Origin: Campylobacteraceae bacterium
GTDB lineage: Bacteria; Campylobacterota; Campylobacteria; Campylobacterales; Campylobacteraceae
DNA length: 7,689 bases
Assembly: GCA_031290675.1 (NCBI GenBank)
Contig: JAITNC010000022.1
Span: 1-7,689, forward strand
Reading direction: 5' to 3'
The notes below the pieces were generated by a model. The model was not told where the DNA came from. It worked only from the letters and a program-made list of their open reading frames with translations, and did not search any database. This document shows positions 1 to 6,438 of this stretch, piece after piece (within the stretch, counting starts at the first letter, position 1; each line of letters opens with the position of its first letter). The position numbers and the translations under genes were made by a program.

Positions 1-329
1 GAAGGGGTTTTGCCTTGATGAGCGCAAGGCTCTAAAGTAACATAAAATGTTGAGTTTTTCAGTAAATTTTCGTGATTTTTGATGATAAAAGCGTGAAGTT
101 CATTTGGATTTTGCGGAAATTTTAAAAGCGGATTTAGTTTTGCCAGAGCCTGCCTTGAGGCTTCAAGCTCAGCGTGAGCGCACCCTGCCCTCTTGTGTGC
201 CTCGCACGCCAAAAGAGTGCCGTTTTTGTCTGTGATGACACAACCAACGGCTGGATTTGGATAGGTGAGGATTTGATATTTCCACGCCTCATTTATGGCT
301 AAAGATAGATAAAACTCGTCATTTACCAT
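1..329 (-). CDS. ribD: RibD, N-terminal deaminase part (3' end of gene outside window)
   Basis: Bifunctional riboflavin biosynthesis enzyme. The N-terminal domain deaminates 2,5-diamino-6-ribosylamino-pyrimidinone 5'-phosphate and the C-terminal domain (outside the window) reduces the sugar; it acts in the cytoplasm. I translated 109 codons from ATG at 329. Visible are PNPAVGCVI (residues 24-32), the zinc and catalytic motif H52-A-E54, and EPCAHQGKTP (100-109) with zinc ligand C102; the second motif cysteine falls just past the edge. Between HAE and YVTLEPC there are about 40 residues, clearly more than in the E. coli enzyme (see findings). The start overlaps the rimP stop by 7 bases (ATGGTAA) and has no clear Shine-Dalgarno, so translation probably depends on coupling to rimP. 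The motifs identify the deaminase domain firmly; that the reductase domain follows is inferred from the family. Confidence 0.93.
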   Translation of the reverse strand, partial: MVNDEFYLSLAINEAWKYQILTYPNPAVGCVITDKNGTLLACEAHKRAGCAHAELEASRQALAKLNPLLKFPQNPNELHAFIIKNHENLLKNSTFYVTLEPCAHQGKTP

Positions 330-742
330 TCAAAATACGTTTTGGCTTTTTTGATATCAGAGTATAAAACTCTCCTCTTTACGCCATCGTTTTCTACCTC
401 AACACCCTCATCATCGGCGCTTTTTATCTCGCCCTCAAAGCTCTCTTCTTCAAGTTTTATCTTGACTTTTTCGCCGATAGAAGCTTTGAAATGCTTTGGA
501 AGTTTCAAGTTGCGCTCAATGCCGGGCGAACTGACTTCAAGATAATACTGCCCCGATACGGGAGGATTTAAATCAAAAATCGGAGAGAGTATTTTGCTTA
601 TCTCTTCGCATTTTTCAAGCGTTACGCCGCCCTGCACGCTGATAAGCACACGAAAAACCTTGCGTCCGCTCTCGCTAACGCTTTCTGTATCATAAAGCTC
701 AGCCCCGCAAGAGTTTATAATCTTTTCTATATTTTCAGCCAT
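323..742 (-). CDS. rimP: Ribosome maturation factor RimP
   Basis: RimP assists late assembly of the 30S ribosomal subunit in the cytoplasm. The 139-residue length is slightly below the usual 150 or so. The family signature YYLEVSSPGIERNL sits at residues 66-79, closing the N-terminal alpha/beta domain. The remainder (about 80-139) is the small SH3-like barrel, with alternating basic and acidic strands and an end at FEW. The ATG at 742 is preceded by a purine-rich GAAGAG about 11 bases upstream. Its 5' end overlaps rbfA by 8 bases and its 3' end overlaps ribD by 7, so it is surely in one transcript with them. In many bacteria rimP leads the nusA-infB operon; here it follows rbfA, the order I recall in Campylobacter and Helicobacter. 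Confidence 0.94.
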   Translation of the reverse strand: MAENIEKIINSCGAELYDTESVSESGRKVFRVLISVQGGVTLEKCEEISKILSPIFDLNPPVSGQYYLEVSSPGIERNLKLPKHFKASIGEKVKIKLEEESFEGEIKSADDEGVEVENDGVKRRVLYSDIKKAKTYFEW

Positions 743-1100
743 TTTTTTTCAACTCTTCTTCTATTTTGTCAAATAATTTGTCTATGCGGTTTTGCTCGTC
801 AAGCAAGTCATCAAAATGAAATGTCAAGCTTGGAGCGCGAAACCACCCCTCTTCCAAAGCGCAATAGTTCTGTATATGCCTTTTGACTTTGTTCAGTTTG
901 CTGTATATCTGCGATATCTCGCTCGCCGTGAGTATAGTCTTATCAAGAAAAACCTCAGCATCATAACGCCCCCTGTGACAGACGACTTCAGTCACGCAAA
1001 GACCTTTGAGCTGTTCGTCCTCAAGCTGCGACAAAGCCTGAGGTATGAGCTCTTTTAAAACACTTTCAGTTCTTTTTTGCTTGATATCCCGCTGCGTCAT
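735..1100 (-). CDS. rbfA: 30S ribosome-binding factor RbfA
   Basis: RbfA binds the maturing 30S subunit, helps processing of the 16S rRNA 5' end and is needed for growth in the cold in E. coli. The 121-residue protein has the expected length and the type II KH layout. An N-terminal helix (about 5-27) leads into the strand [20 protein letters not shown] (34-53). A helix with KVKRHIQNY (71-79) follows, then the conserved strand [12 protein letters not shown] (87-98), matching the family pattern R-P-L-F-D. A C-terminal acidic-basic helix (102-119) ends it. The ATG is at 1100, with AGGAG at 1112-1116 inside the 3' end of infB, 11 bases upstream. Start and infB stop overlap as ATGA, a classic coupling arrangement. 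The sequence is divergent from E. coli but the fold pattern and context make the call safe. Confidence 0.94.
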   Translation of the reverse strand: MTQRDIKQKRTESVLKELIPQALSQLEDEQLKGLCVTEVVCHRGRYDAEVFLDKTILTASEISQIYSKLNKVKRHIQNYCALEEGWFRAPSLTFHFDDLLDEQNRIDKLFDKIEEELKKNG

Positions 1101-3817
1101 AAAACAACCTGCTCCTCTACGTGCTTAAAGCTCTCTATAAAATCGCCCGCTTTGATGTCGTTATAGTTTTCTATGCCTATGCCGCACTCAAAGCCCTTAG
1201 CGACCTCTTTGGCGTCGTCTTTGAAGCGTTTGAGCGATAGTATCGTTCCTTCATACACAACAACGCCCTCTCTTATCACTCTCACTTTTGCGCCTCTGTT
1301 TATCGCACCGTCAGTTACCATACAACCGGCTATCGCGCCTATCTTAGGCACTACAAAGACTTCTCGCACTTGCGCTTGTCCGAGATTTTCCTCTCTTATG
1401 ACAGGCGACATCATTCCGCTCAACAAGCCCTTCACGTCATCTATCAAGTTGTAGATAATGTTGTAAGTTTTTATCTCAACGCCAAGAGCTTTTGCTTTCT
1501 CTTTTACTACACCCGTAGGTCGTACGTTGAAGCCCAATATAACGCTGTTTGCACTCGCACTCGCCAAAGCTATATCGCTCTCGCTGATACCGCCTATGCC
1601 GCTGTGAATGACGTTGATTTTCGTTTCTTCATTGCGCAGTTTTTCCAAACTTCCCTTGATAGCCTCAAGACTGCCGCCAACATCGGCTTTGATGATAACA
1701 GGCAACGCTTTGAGCTCGCCCTCAGCTATCATAGCTCCAAGTTCGTCAATAGTAACTTTCGTGGATTTTGAAAGCTCTTTTTGGCGCAAATACTCAGCAC
1801 GCTTGTTAGCGTACTCTCTGGCTATCTTGTCATTTGCTACTTTTACGACTGTCTCCCCCGCAAGCGGAACTTCGCTAAGTCCGACTATGACGCCGGGTTC
1901 GCCCGGGTGTATAGCTTCTATATTTTGTCCTGAAGCGTTGAGAAGAGCTCTTACTTTTCCGTACGCTACGCCCGCTACGACTGTATTTCCAACTCTTAGC
2001 GTACCGTTTTCTACTATCACGGTAGCGACAGGGCCTCTGCCTTTTTCCATTGAGCTTTCAACAACAGTAGCTTTAGCATCTCTCGTTTTGTCGGCTTTTA
2101 GCTCCATTATCTCGGATTGGAGTAAGATGGTGTCCAAAAGATGTTCTATACCCTCGCCGCTCTTGGCAGATACGTGTATGAACTCATACTCTCCGCCCCA
2201 ATCTATCGGCATAATCCCAAGTTCGGCAAGCTGTGCTTTGGCTTGGTCTGGATTTGCGGCCGGTTTGTCTATCTTGTTCACCGCTATAATCATAGGAACT
2301 TTTGCGGCTTTAGCGTGCGATATAGCCTCAACGGTCTGCGGTTTTACGCCGTCATCAGCCGCTACAACTATGATAACGATGTCCGTTACCTGCGCGCCTC
2401 TCGCTCTCATCTCCGTAAACGCTTCGTGGCCCGGTGTGTCTATAAATGTTATCTTTTTGCCGTTTTTTTCTATCATATATGCGCCGACGTGCTGTGTGAT
2501 ACCGCCCGCTTCGCCGCCCGCTACGTTTGCGTTTCTGATATAGTCAAGCAGAGATGTTTTACCGTGGTCAACGTGTCCCATGATGGTGATGACAGGCACA
2601 CGCTCTTCCATATTGTTGCTGTCTGCTTCGTCATAAGCTTTGACATAGTCAAACTCTTCCTGCTCATTTACGACATTTACCTCTACGCCAAACTCTTCAG
2701 CCAAAATCTCAATAGCGTCTTTATCCAAAAAGTCATTTTTCGTTACCATGACGCCAAGCGTGAAGAGGACTTTTATTATCTCGGCGGGTTGTTTGTTCAT
2801 CTTTTGAGCGAACTCATAAACTCTTATCTCTTCTGCGATATCCACCGCTTTTACTTCAATAGCGACTTTCTCCTCAACTCTTCTTCTGTGCTTTTTGAAG
2901 CTTTTGCGCTGAATGCCCTGGTCTAAAAACGGAGTATGTTTGATGGTTTTGACCTGAGCTGGAACTTGAGTTTTGCGCTCCTCATCTCTGGCTTCAAGCT
3001 TTATGGTAAAGTCCGGCAATACAACTACATCATCATCAATATCATAACTGCTGTCGCTAAGATTTCTATCGGAGAGGAGGTCTATCTTTGAACCCTCATC
3101 TTTTTTGGTTACGATACCTTTTTTAGGTTTTTTCTTTCTGCGTGTTTCGCCGAGCTGCTGCATATTTGACGCCATATTGGCAAACATAGATTCAAGCGAA
3201 GGAGCTGATTTGCTGTGTTCTCTGCGTGGTTCTGCTACGCTCGTCTCAACAACTTCCGCTTTTTTCTTTTTAACAAACACAAGCCCTCTGCGCTGTTTGA
3301 GGCTGACCTCAGCTAAGGATTCACGTGGCGCAGGCGGAGGCGGCGGAGGCGTTTGTGGCTGGATACTGGGGGTATGTTTTTCTATCGGTTTTTCCTCTTT
3401 TTTATGTTGAGCGGCAGCTTGCACACTCTGAGTATGTGGTAAATGTTCTTGTTTGGGAGTTACTTTTGGTGGTTCTACAACATCTTTTTTTGGTTGGCTT
3501 TGAGGTTTGAGCGGCTCTTTTTCGTGCTTTGTATCTTTTTGGACTTTTGATACTTGAGTTTGAACTTTTGGTTGAGTTTTTTGCGGAACAACCTCTTTTT
3601 TGACAGGTTTATTCTCTTGTTTTTTATTTTCTTGTTTTTTTGGAGCGTTGTCTACGCCTGTCAAAATAAAATTGGCAAGTCTGTCTGCCTCTTCAACACT
3701 CAAAGTACTCGCCGGCGCTTTCACATCAAGCCCTAACTGAAGAGCTTTTTCTATAACATCTTTGTTGTTAAATCCAAGCTCGCCGGCTATGTCTATAATT
3801 TTTACCTTCTCAACCAT
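1097..3817 (-). CDS. infB: Translation initiation factor IF-2
   Basis: GTPase that delivers initiator fMet-tRNA to the 30S subunit and promotes 50S joining. It has 906 residues. In order: a first IF2_N domain (about 1-55); a long low-complexity Lys/Gln/Pro linker (about 56-240) with six consecutive prolines at 157-162; an acidic patch DIDDD (259-263) and a basic patch (305-313); a second IF2_N-like domain (about 328-382). The G domain follows with all motifs intact: G1 GHVDHGKT (414-421), G2 [10 protein letters not shown] (438-447), G3 DTPGHEAF (460-467), G4 NKID (514-517) and G5 SAKSGEG (550-556). Then come domain II, domain III (around 700-780) and the C-terminal fMet-tRNA-binding barrel (about 800-900). 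The ATG at 3817 has AAGGAG at 3828-3833, 10 bases upstream, and overlaps the ylxR-like stop by 8 bases. It appears intact and functional. Confidence 0.98.
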   Translation of the reverse strand: MVEKVKIIDIAGELGFNNKDVIEKALQLGLDVKAPASTLSVEEADRLANFILTGVDNAPKKQENKKQENKPVKKEVVPQKTQPKVQTQVSKVQKDTKHEKEPLKPQSQPKKDVVEPPKVTPKQEHLPHTQSVQAAAQHKKEEKPIEKHTPSIQPQTPPPPPPAPRESLAEVSLKQRRGLVFVKKKKAEVVETSVAEPRREHSKSAPSLESMFANMASNMQQLGETRRKKKPKKGIVTKKDEGSKIDLLSDRNLSDSSYDIDDDVVVLPDFTIKLEARDEERKTQVPAQVKTIKHTPFLDQGIQRKSFKKHRRRVEEKVAIEVKAVDIAEEIRVYEFAQKMNKQPAEIIKVLFTLGVMVTKNDFLDKDAIEILAEEFGVEVNVVNEQEEFDYVKAYDEADSNNMEERVPVITIMGHVDHGKTSLLDYIRNANVAGGEAGGITQHVGAYMIEKNGKKITFIDTPGHEAFTEMRARGAQVTDIVIIVVAADDGVKPQTVEAISHAKAAKVPMIIAVNKIDKPAANPDQAKAQLAELGIMPIDWGGEYEFIHVSAKSGEGIEHLLDTILLQSEIMELKADKTRDAKATVVESSMEKGRGPVATVIVENGTLRVGNTVVAGVAYGKVRALLNASGQNIEAIHPGEPGVIVGLSEVPLAGETVVKVANDKIAREYANKRAEYLRQKELSKSTKVTIDELGAMIAEGELKALPVIIKADVGGSLEAIKGSLEKLRNEETKINVIHSGIGGISESDIALASASANSVILGFNVRPTGVVKEKAKALGVEIKTYNIIYNLIDDVKGLLSGMMSPVIREENLGQAQVREVFVVPKIGAIAGCMVTDGAINRGAKVRVIREGVVVYEGTILSLKRFKDDAKEVAKGFECGIGIENYNDIKAGDFIESFKHVEEQVVL
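3608..3640 (-). repeat. 15-bp tandem duplication in the IF-2 linker
   Basis: Two adjacent 15-base units (3611-3625 and 3626-3640) differ at one position. They encode KKQEN twice (IF-2 residues 60-69) followed by another lysine. The unit is a multiple of three, so gain or loss of a copy keeps the reading frame. Runs of six or more A on the coding strand lie inside. It falls in the disordered linker after the first IF2_N domain, where length changes are usually tolerated. Confidence 0.75.
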
Positions 3818-4067
3818 TCGCTCTATTCTCCTTCAGATTTTCACCGTTTTTATACGGCAAATTTAGGTTGTATTTTTGATTGATTGTTTTTATAAGTTTC
3901 TGCTGGTTGCCATTTAGACAGGTTTCACAGATATAAAAACTTCTCCCATACTTATCAAATGCTCTCAAAACGCCCTCTTTTACTTGAAATCTATTAAGAG
4001 ATTTTTGTGGTAAACGACTCCTGCAGATTATGCACATACGAACGGGGCTAATTTTTTCGCTCATCAT
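3810..4067 (-). CDS. ylxR: YlxR-family (DUF448) RNA-binding protein
   Basis: Small cytoplasmic nucleic-acid-binding protein of the YlxR family, commonly encoded beside infB; the B. subtilis member has been reported to bind RNase P. The 85-residue product fits the family. R10-M-C12-I-I-C15 and L24-N-R26 match the family N-terminal signature. GRSFYIC (41-47) corresponds to the family GRGAYVC motif, and C50 follows, giving two CxxC pairs (12/15 and 47/50) that could hold a metal. The C-terminal 30 residues are basic and Asn/Lys rich. Two adjacent ATG codons (4067 and 4064) are possible starts; neither has a good Shine-Dalgarno. The gene lies 21 bases after thrB and overlaps infB by 8 bases. I am confident of the family; the precise role here is unknown. 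Confidence 0.87.
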   Translation of the reverse strand: MMSEKISPVRMCIICRSRLPQKSLNRFQVKEGVLRAFDKYGRSFYICETCLNGNQQKLIKTINQKYNLNLPYKNGENLKENRANG

Positions 4068-4074
4068 TATACCA
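4066..4074 (-). promoter_or_regulatory. Candidate extended -10 promoter at the ylxR start
   Basis: The minus strand reads TGGTATAAT, a complete match to the extended -10 consensus TGnTATAAT. An A/T-rich stretch (4075-4088) lies upstream. There is no -35 box, but Campylobacterota housekeeping promoters generally lack a conserved one. The last bases overlap the first ylxR ATG, so a transcript would start near 4059, downstream of both possible ylxR starts. It could therefore serve infB, rbfA, rimP and ribD rather than ylxR. It could also be chance in AT-rich sequence. Confidence 0.4.
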
Positions 4075-4088
4075 AAATTTCTTTTTTT

Positions 4089-4973
4089 CTAGCTTTGTGT
4101 GATAACAAAGCCGTTGTTATCAAACTCAAGAGCTAAAACTTTGAACTCTGTAAACGCCGAGCTGAGCGCATCAAAAAGCCTTTTTGAGTGTTTAACATAT
4201 GCTAAATTTAAAAAGCTGGAACCACTGCCCGAAAGCGTACTCATCAGAGCTCCATTTTCAAGAGCTACACGTTTTACGTCAAAAAGAGCGGGCAGCATTC
4301 CCATTCTCATCTGCTCGTGTATCCGATCTTGCGCCGCTACTTTTAGCATCTCCCAATTTTCACTCATAAACGCCGCACTCAAAAGAGCCGCGTGCGATAA
4401 GTTGAAAACTATATCCGCTGTCTTATAACTCTTTGGCAAAAGCTTGCGGGAGCGTTCTGTAGACATAGCGGTATTTGGTATCACAACGATAGCACATATA
4501 TCTTTAGGAAGCTCTTTTTTCATCATAATAACTTTCTCATTTTCAACTATCGCCGACACAAACCCGCCGTAAACCGATGGCGTGATGTTGTCAGGGTGCG
4601 ACTCCAACGTAAGCGCACGGTTTAAAACCTGCTCTTTGTCTACGGCGTATCCGGCCATATGATAAGCGGCGGCGATAGCCCCGACTATCACGGACGACGA
4701 ACTGCCAAGCCCTCGTGAAAATGGAATAGCATTTGTAAACTCAAAGCGAAAATTATCTTTTTTACCCATAAGCTCTTTATATACATCATAAAAAATATTT
4801 ACAAATGTATTGTTTGTTTTTATGCGTGGTTTGTCGCTCCCCTCGCCTTTTACAGATATGGAAAAATAGCTTGAAGGCTCAATACGTGTTTCATTGTATA
4901 ACCCAAGAGCAAGCCCTAATGCGTCAAAACCCGGACCTAAATTTGCGCTGGACGCTGGAACTCTAATCTTCAC
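4089..4973 (-). CDS. thrB: Homoserine kinase ThrB
   Basis: GHMP-family kinase that phosphorylates homoserine with ATP, the step before threonine synthase in threonine biosynthesis; cytoplasmic. The 294 residues are typical. Visible motifs: VPASSANLGPGFDALGLAL (5-23), the ATP-binding loop PFSRGLGSSSS (84-94), ESHPDNITPS (124-133), DRIHEQMR (216-223) and the third GHMP motif TLSGSGSS (246-253). The start is GTG at 4973: the upstream frame has a stop two codons earlier (TAA CAA GTG), and MKIRVPASSANLG is the normal family N-terminus, so no other start is possible without losing motif 1. An AGGAG overlaps the stop of the gene before it. It sits 15 bases after tsaB and 21 before ylxR, with no metabolic partner in view. 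Confidence 0.97.
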   Translation of the reverse strand: MKIRVPASSANLGPGFDALGLALGLYNETRIEPSSYFSISVKGEGSDKPRIKTNNTFVNIFYDVYKELMGKKDNFRFEFTNAIPFSRGLGSSSSVIVGAIAAAYHMAGYAVDKEQVLNRALTLESHPDNITPSVYGGFVSAIVENEKVIMMKKELPKDICAIVVIPNTAMSTERSRKLLPKSYKTADIVFNLSHAALLSAAFMSENWEMLKVAAQDRIHEQMRMGMLPALFDVKRVALENGALMSTLSGSGSSFLNLAYVKHSKRLFDALSSAFTEFKVLALEFDNNGFVITQS

Positions 4974-4985
4974 TTGTTAAATCTT

Positions 4986-4990
4986 CTCCT
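4986..4990 (-). promoter_or_regulatory. thrB ribosome binding site embedded in the tsaB stop
   Basis: The minus strand reads TAGGAG: the tsaB stop TAG shares its last two bases with AGGAG. The spacing to the thrB GTG is 12 bases, on the long side. The arrangement suits reinitiation by ribosomes that finish tsaB. Confidence 0.65.
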
Positions 4991-5429
4991 AAACTGCGGG
5001 TAAAATGTATAGCGGCGTGTTGCTTTTGCCAAATCTGCTCCGTTCTAAAACTTCAGGCAGAGTGAAAGGCTTTATAGGTTCGCCGCTGTTTTGTTTCAGA
5101 ACAATACCCTCTTTTTCTTTAAAAAACCATTGATTGCCGAGAGCTTTGATAGGAGAATTTTGGTTGAACTCAAAGCCGTCGCAAGCATACAGCGGGATAT
5201 TTAGGGCTATTTGCATACTTCTAAGATAAACAAAACCGACTTTTATCGCCATAAAACTTCCCGGCCCGTTTGCATAAAAAAACTCTTCACACTCAAACTC
5301 TTGCAAAATCTCTTTAAATATCTTCGGAAGTGCGTCCGATACGTTTTGTGAACTCTCGTAAGTCTTGATGAGCTTATCGTCTTTGTAGATACCAACAAGC
5401 AGCGGCGATGATAGCGCGACAACAAGCAC
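4989..5429 (-). CDS. tsaB: Short TsaB-like protein (tRNA t6A biosynthesis)
   Basis: Likely TsaB (YeaZ), the inactive ASKHA-fold partner of TsaD in making N6-threonylcarbamoyladenosine at position 37 of ANN-decoding tRNAs. The 146-residue product is far shorter than the usual 220-230. The N-terminal strand pair MLVVALSSPLLVGIY (1-15) matches the family start. ANGPGSFMAIKVGFVYLRS (53-71) corresponds to the hallmark NGPGSFTGLRIG and the helix after it. The end NTPLYILP (137-144) resembles the PxYLR tail of full-length TsaB, so the shortening seems internal rather than a lost C-terminus. The start is GTG at 5429, 14 bases after the lpxC stop; no ATG or other GTG fits upstream. Small homologues at this locus occur in Campylobacter and Helicobacter. 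The family call is good; function is inferred. Confidence 0.8.
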   Translation of the reverse strand: MLVVALSSPLLVGIYKDDKLIKTYESSQNVSDALPKIFKEILQEFECEEFFYANGPGSFMAIKVGFVYLRSMQIALNIPLYACDGFEFNQNSPIKALGNQWFFKEKEGIVLKQNSGEPIKPFTLPEVLERSRFGKSNTPLYILPAV

Positions 5430-5440
5430 GCTTGACTTAA

Positions 5441-5445
5441 CTCTT
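5441..5445 (-). promoter_or_regulatory. tsaB ribosome binding site embedded in the lpxC stop
   Basis: The minus strand reads TAAGAG: the lpxC stop TAA shares two bases with AAGAG, which lies 11 bases before the tsaB GTG. The match to the anti-Shine-Dalgarno is modest. The layout copies the tsaB-thrB junction and suggests coupling. Confidence 0.5.
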
Positions 5446-6325
5446 ATGCGAACACCTTTGCGTACTCTACGGAGCTTGCGAACGTTTTTACTTCATAATT
5501 TTGCGGGTTTTTGAGTATCTCTTTTGTGAGCAGATGATTTAGTTTGTGGCTTCCGGCAAATGAGTCATAATTGCCAAGAAGCGGCATACCAAGTAGACAC
5601 AAATCGCCGATAGCGTCAAGTATTTTGTGGCGCACAAACTCATTTTGAAATCTCAACCCCTCGGGGTTCAGTATCTTTTTTTCGTCCATAATGATAGTAT
5701 TGTCTAAAGAACCGCCAAGTCCAAGCCCCATACTTCTAAGAGCCTGAGCGTCTTTTAGAAAGCCAAATGTTCTGGCCCTTGCTATATTTTGCAAAAAGTT
5801 TTTTTTACTAAACTCATAAGTGTACTCTTGACGTCCGATAGAAGGGTGCTCAAAATCAATGACAAAGTGATAAGTAGGCTTATTTGAAGGGCTTACACGT
5901 GAAAATTTATCGCCATCTCTGACTTCAATATCTTTTTTGATAACGATGACTTTTTTACTCTCATCAAGCGTTCGCACGCCCGCCTCGTCAAGCATCATAC
6001 AAAAACTCATACTGCTGCCGTCCATGACGGGAATCTCAGCGCCGTCTACTATGATTCTGATGTTGTCAATGCCGTAAGAGTTGATAGCAGAGAGTAGATG
6101 TTCTATAGTGGAGATACTAGCAGTGGCGTTAAGACCTATGACGGTAGCCATTTGCGTATTTACCACGTTTGAAGGGTACGCAGGTATAGTAGCTCCTATA
6201 TCTTTACGATAAAATACAATGCCGCTGTTTGCCTCCATAGGCTCAAGTATGATTTGTATAGGCTCGCCTTTATGCAAGCCTATGCCGACACCTTCAACAC
6301 GATTTTTTATCGTTGTTTGTCTCAA
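5444..6325 (-). CDS. lpxC: UDP-3-O-acyl-N-acetylglucosamine deacetylase LpxC
   Basis: Zinc enzyme that removes acetate from UDP-3-O-acyl-GlcNAc, the committed step of lipid A synthesis at the cytoplasmic face of the inner membrane. The 293 residues suit the family. The N-terminus TIKNRVEGVGIGLHKGE (5-21) is canonical. Catalytic residues are present: E75-H76 in STIEHLLSA, H233 and D237 in RHKILDAIGDL, and H260 in GSHKLNH, aligning with E. coli E78, H79, H238, D242 and H265. MDGSS is at 101-105. The start is TTG at 6325: the frame stays open upstream to a stop at 6365-6367 with no ATG or GTG, and GAGG is 8 bases away. A Gram-negative, lipid A-making host follows. Presence between an M23 peptidase and tsaB matches Campylobacterota order. 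Confidence 0.98.
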   Translation of the reverse strand: MRQTTIKNRVEGVGIGLHKGEPIQIILEPMEANSGIVFYRKDIGATIPAYPSNVVNTQMATVIGLNATASISTIEHLLSAINSYGIDNIRIIVDGAEIPVMDGSSMSFCMMLDEAGVRTLDESKKVIVIKKDIEVRDGDKFSRVSPSNKPTYHFVIDFEHPSIGRQEYTYEFSKKNFLQNIARARTFGFLKDAQALRSMGLGLGGSLDNTIIMDEKKILNPEGLRFQNEFVRHKILDAIGDLCLLGMPLLGNYDSFAGSHKLNHLLTKEILKNPQNYEVKTFASSVEYAKVFA

Positions 6326-6332
6326 AATATTT

Positions 6333-6340
6333 CCCTCTTC
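6333..6340 (-). promoter_or_regulatory. lpxC ribosome binding site supporting a TTG start
   Basis: The minus strand reads GAAGAGGG, with GAGG ending 8 bases before TTG at 6325. This is the best Shine-Dalgarno match in the lpxC leader. With the in-frame stop at 6365-6367 and no ATG or GTG between, it decides the start as TTG. Confidence 0.75.
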
Positions 6341-6369
6341 AAAATAGTCTTTTAAGAATTTATTTTATA

Positions 6370-6378
6370 TTTATACCA
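6370..6378 (-). promoter_or_regulatory. Candidate extended -10 promoter for lpxC
   Basis: The minus strand reads TGGTATAAA, one base short of the TGnTATAAT extended -10 consensus, in the 113-base gap between the M23 peptidase gene and lpxC. No -35 match is seen 17 bases upstream, as is usual in Campylobacterota, and the surroundings are AT-rich. The predicted transcript start near 6363 gives a leader of about 38 bases holding the lpxC ribosome binding site. It would drive lpxC, tsaB, thrB and possibly everything downstream. Confidence 0.55.
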
Positions 6379-6438
6379 CATTTTCTCTTAACGACATCCA
6401 TATATTATTCAAATTTAGCCCGATTCGAAACATTTTTT

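Noticed and set aside
1608..2543. Plus-strand open frame of 311 codons antisense to infB
   Set aside because: It lies wholly opposite the conserved GTPase region of infB, shows Ser/Thr/Ala-rich sequence typical of reverse-frame shadows, has no recognisable motif and overlaps another long antisense frame (2141-2926).
2141..2926. Plus-strand open frame of 261 codons antisense to infB
   Set aside because: Tyr/Arg/Cys-rich shadow of the IF2 G domain with no family motif; two long frames opposite the same gene point to codon bias, not genes.
3170..3190. Internal start in infB for a shorter IF2 isoform, near residues 211-219
   Set aside because: Several Met codons occur but the sequence just upstream of the first has no Shine-Dalgarno match; nothing supports initiation there.
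4067..4100. Terminator between thrB and ylxR
   Set aside because: The gap is 21 bases, A-rich on the coding strand, with no stem; the genes look co-transcribed.
5243..5425. Minus-strand 60-codon frame inside tsaB
   Set aside because: Arg/Ser-rich out-of-frame shadow within a gene that has a clear family match.
6408..6429. Inverted repeat (7-base arms, 8-base loop) just after the M23 gene, as a terminator
   Set aside because: On the minus-strand RNA the stem needs a G-U pair and is not followed by a U-run. On the plus strand a run of eight T follows, but the stem then has an A-C mismatch and no plus-strand gene needs ending. Too weak to call.
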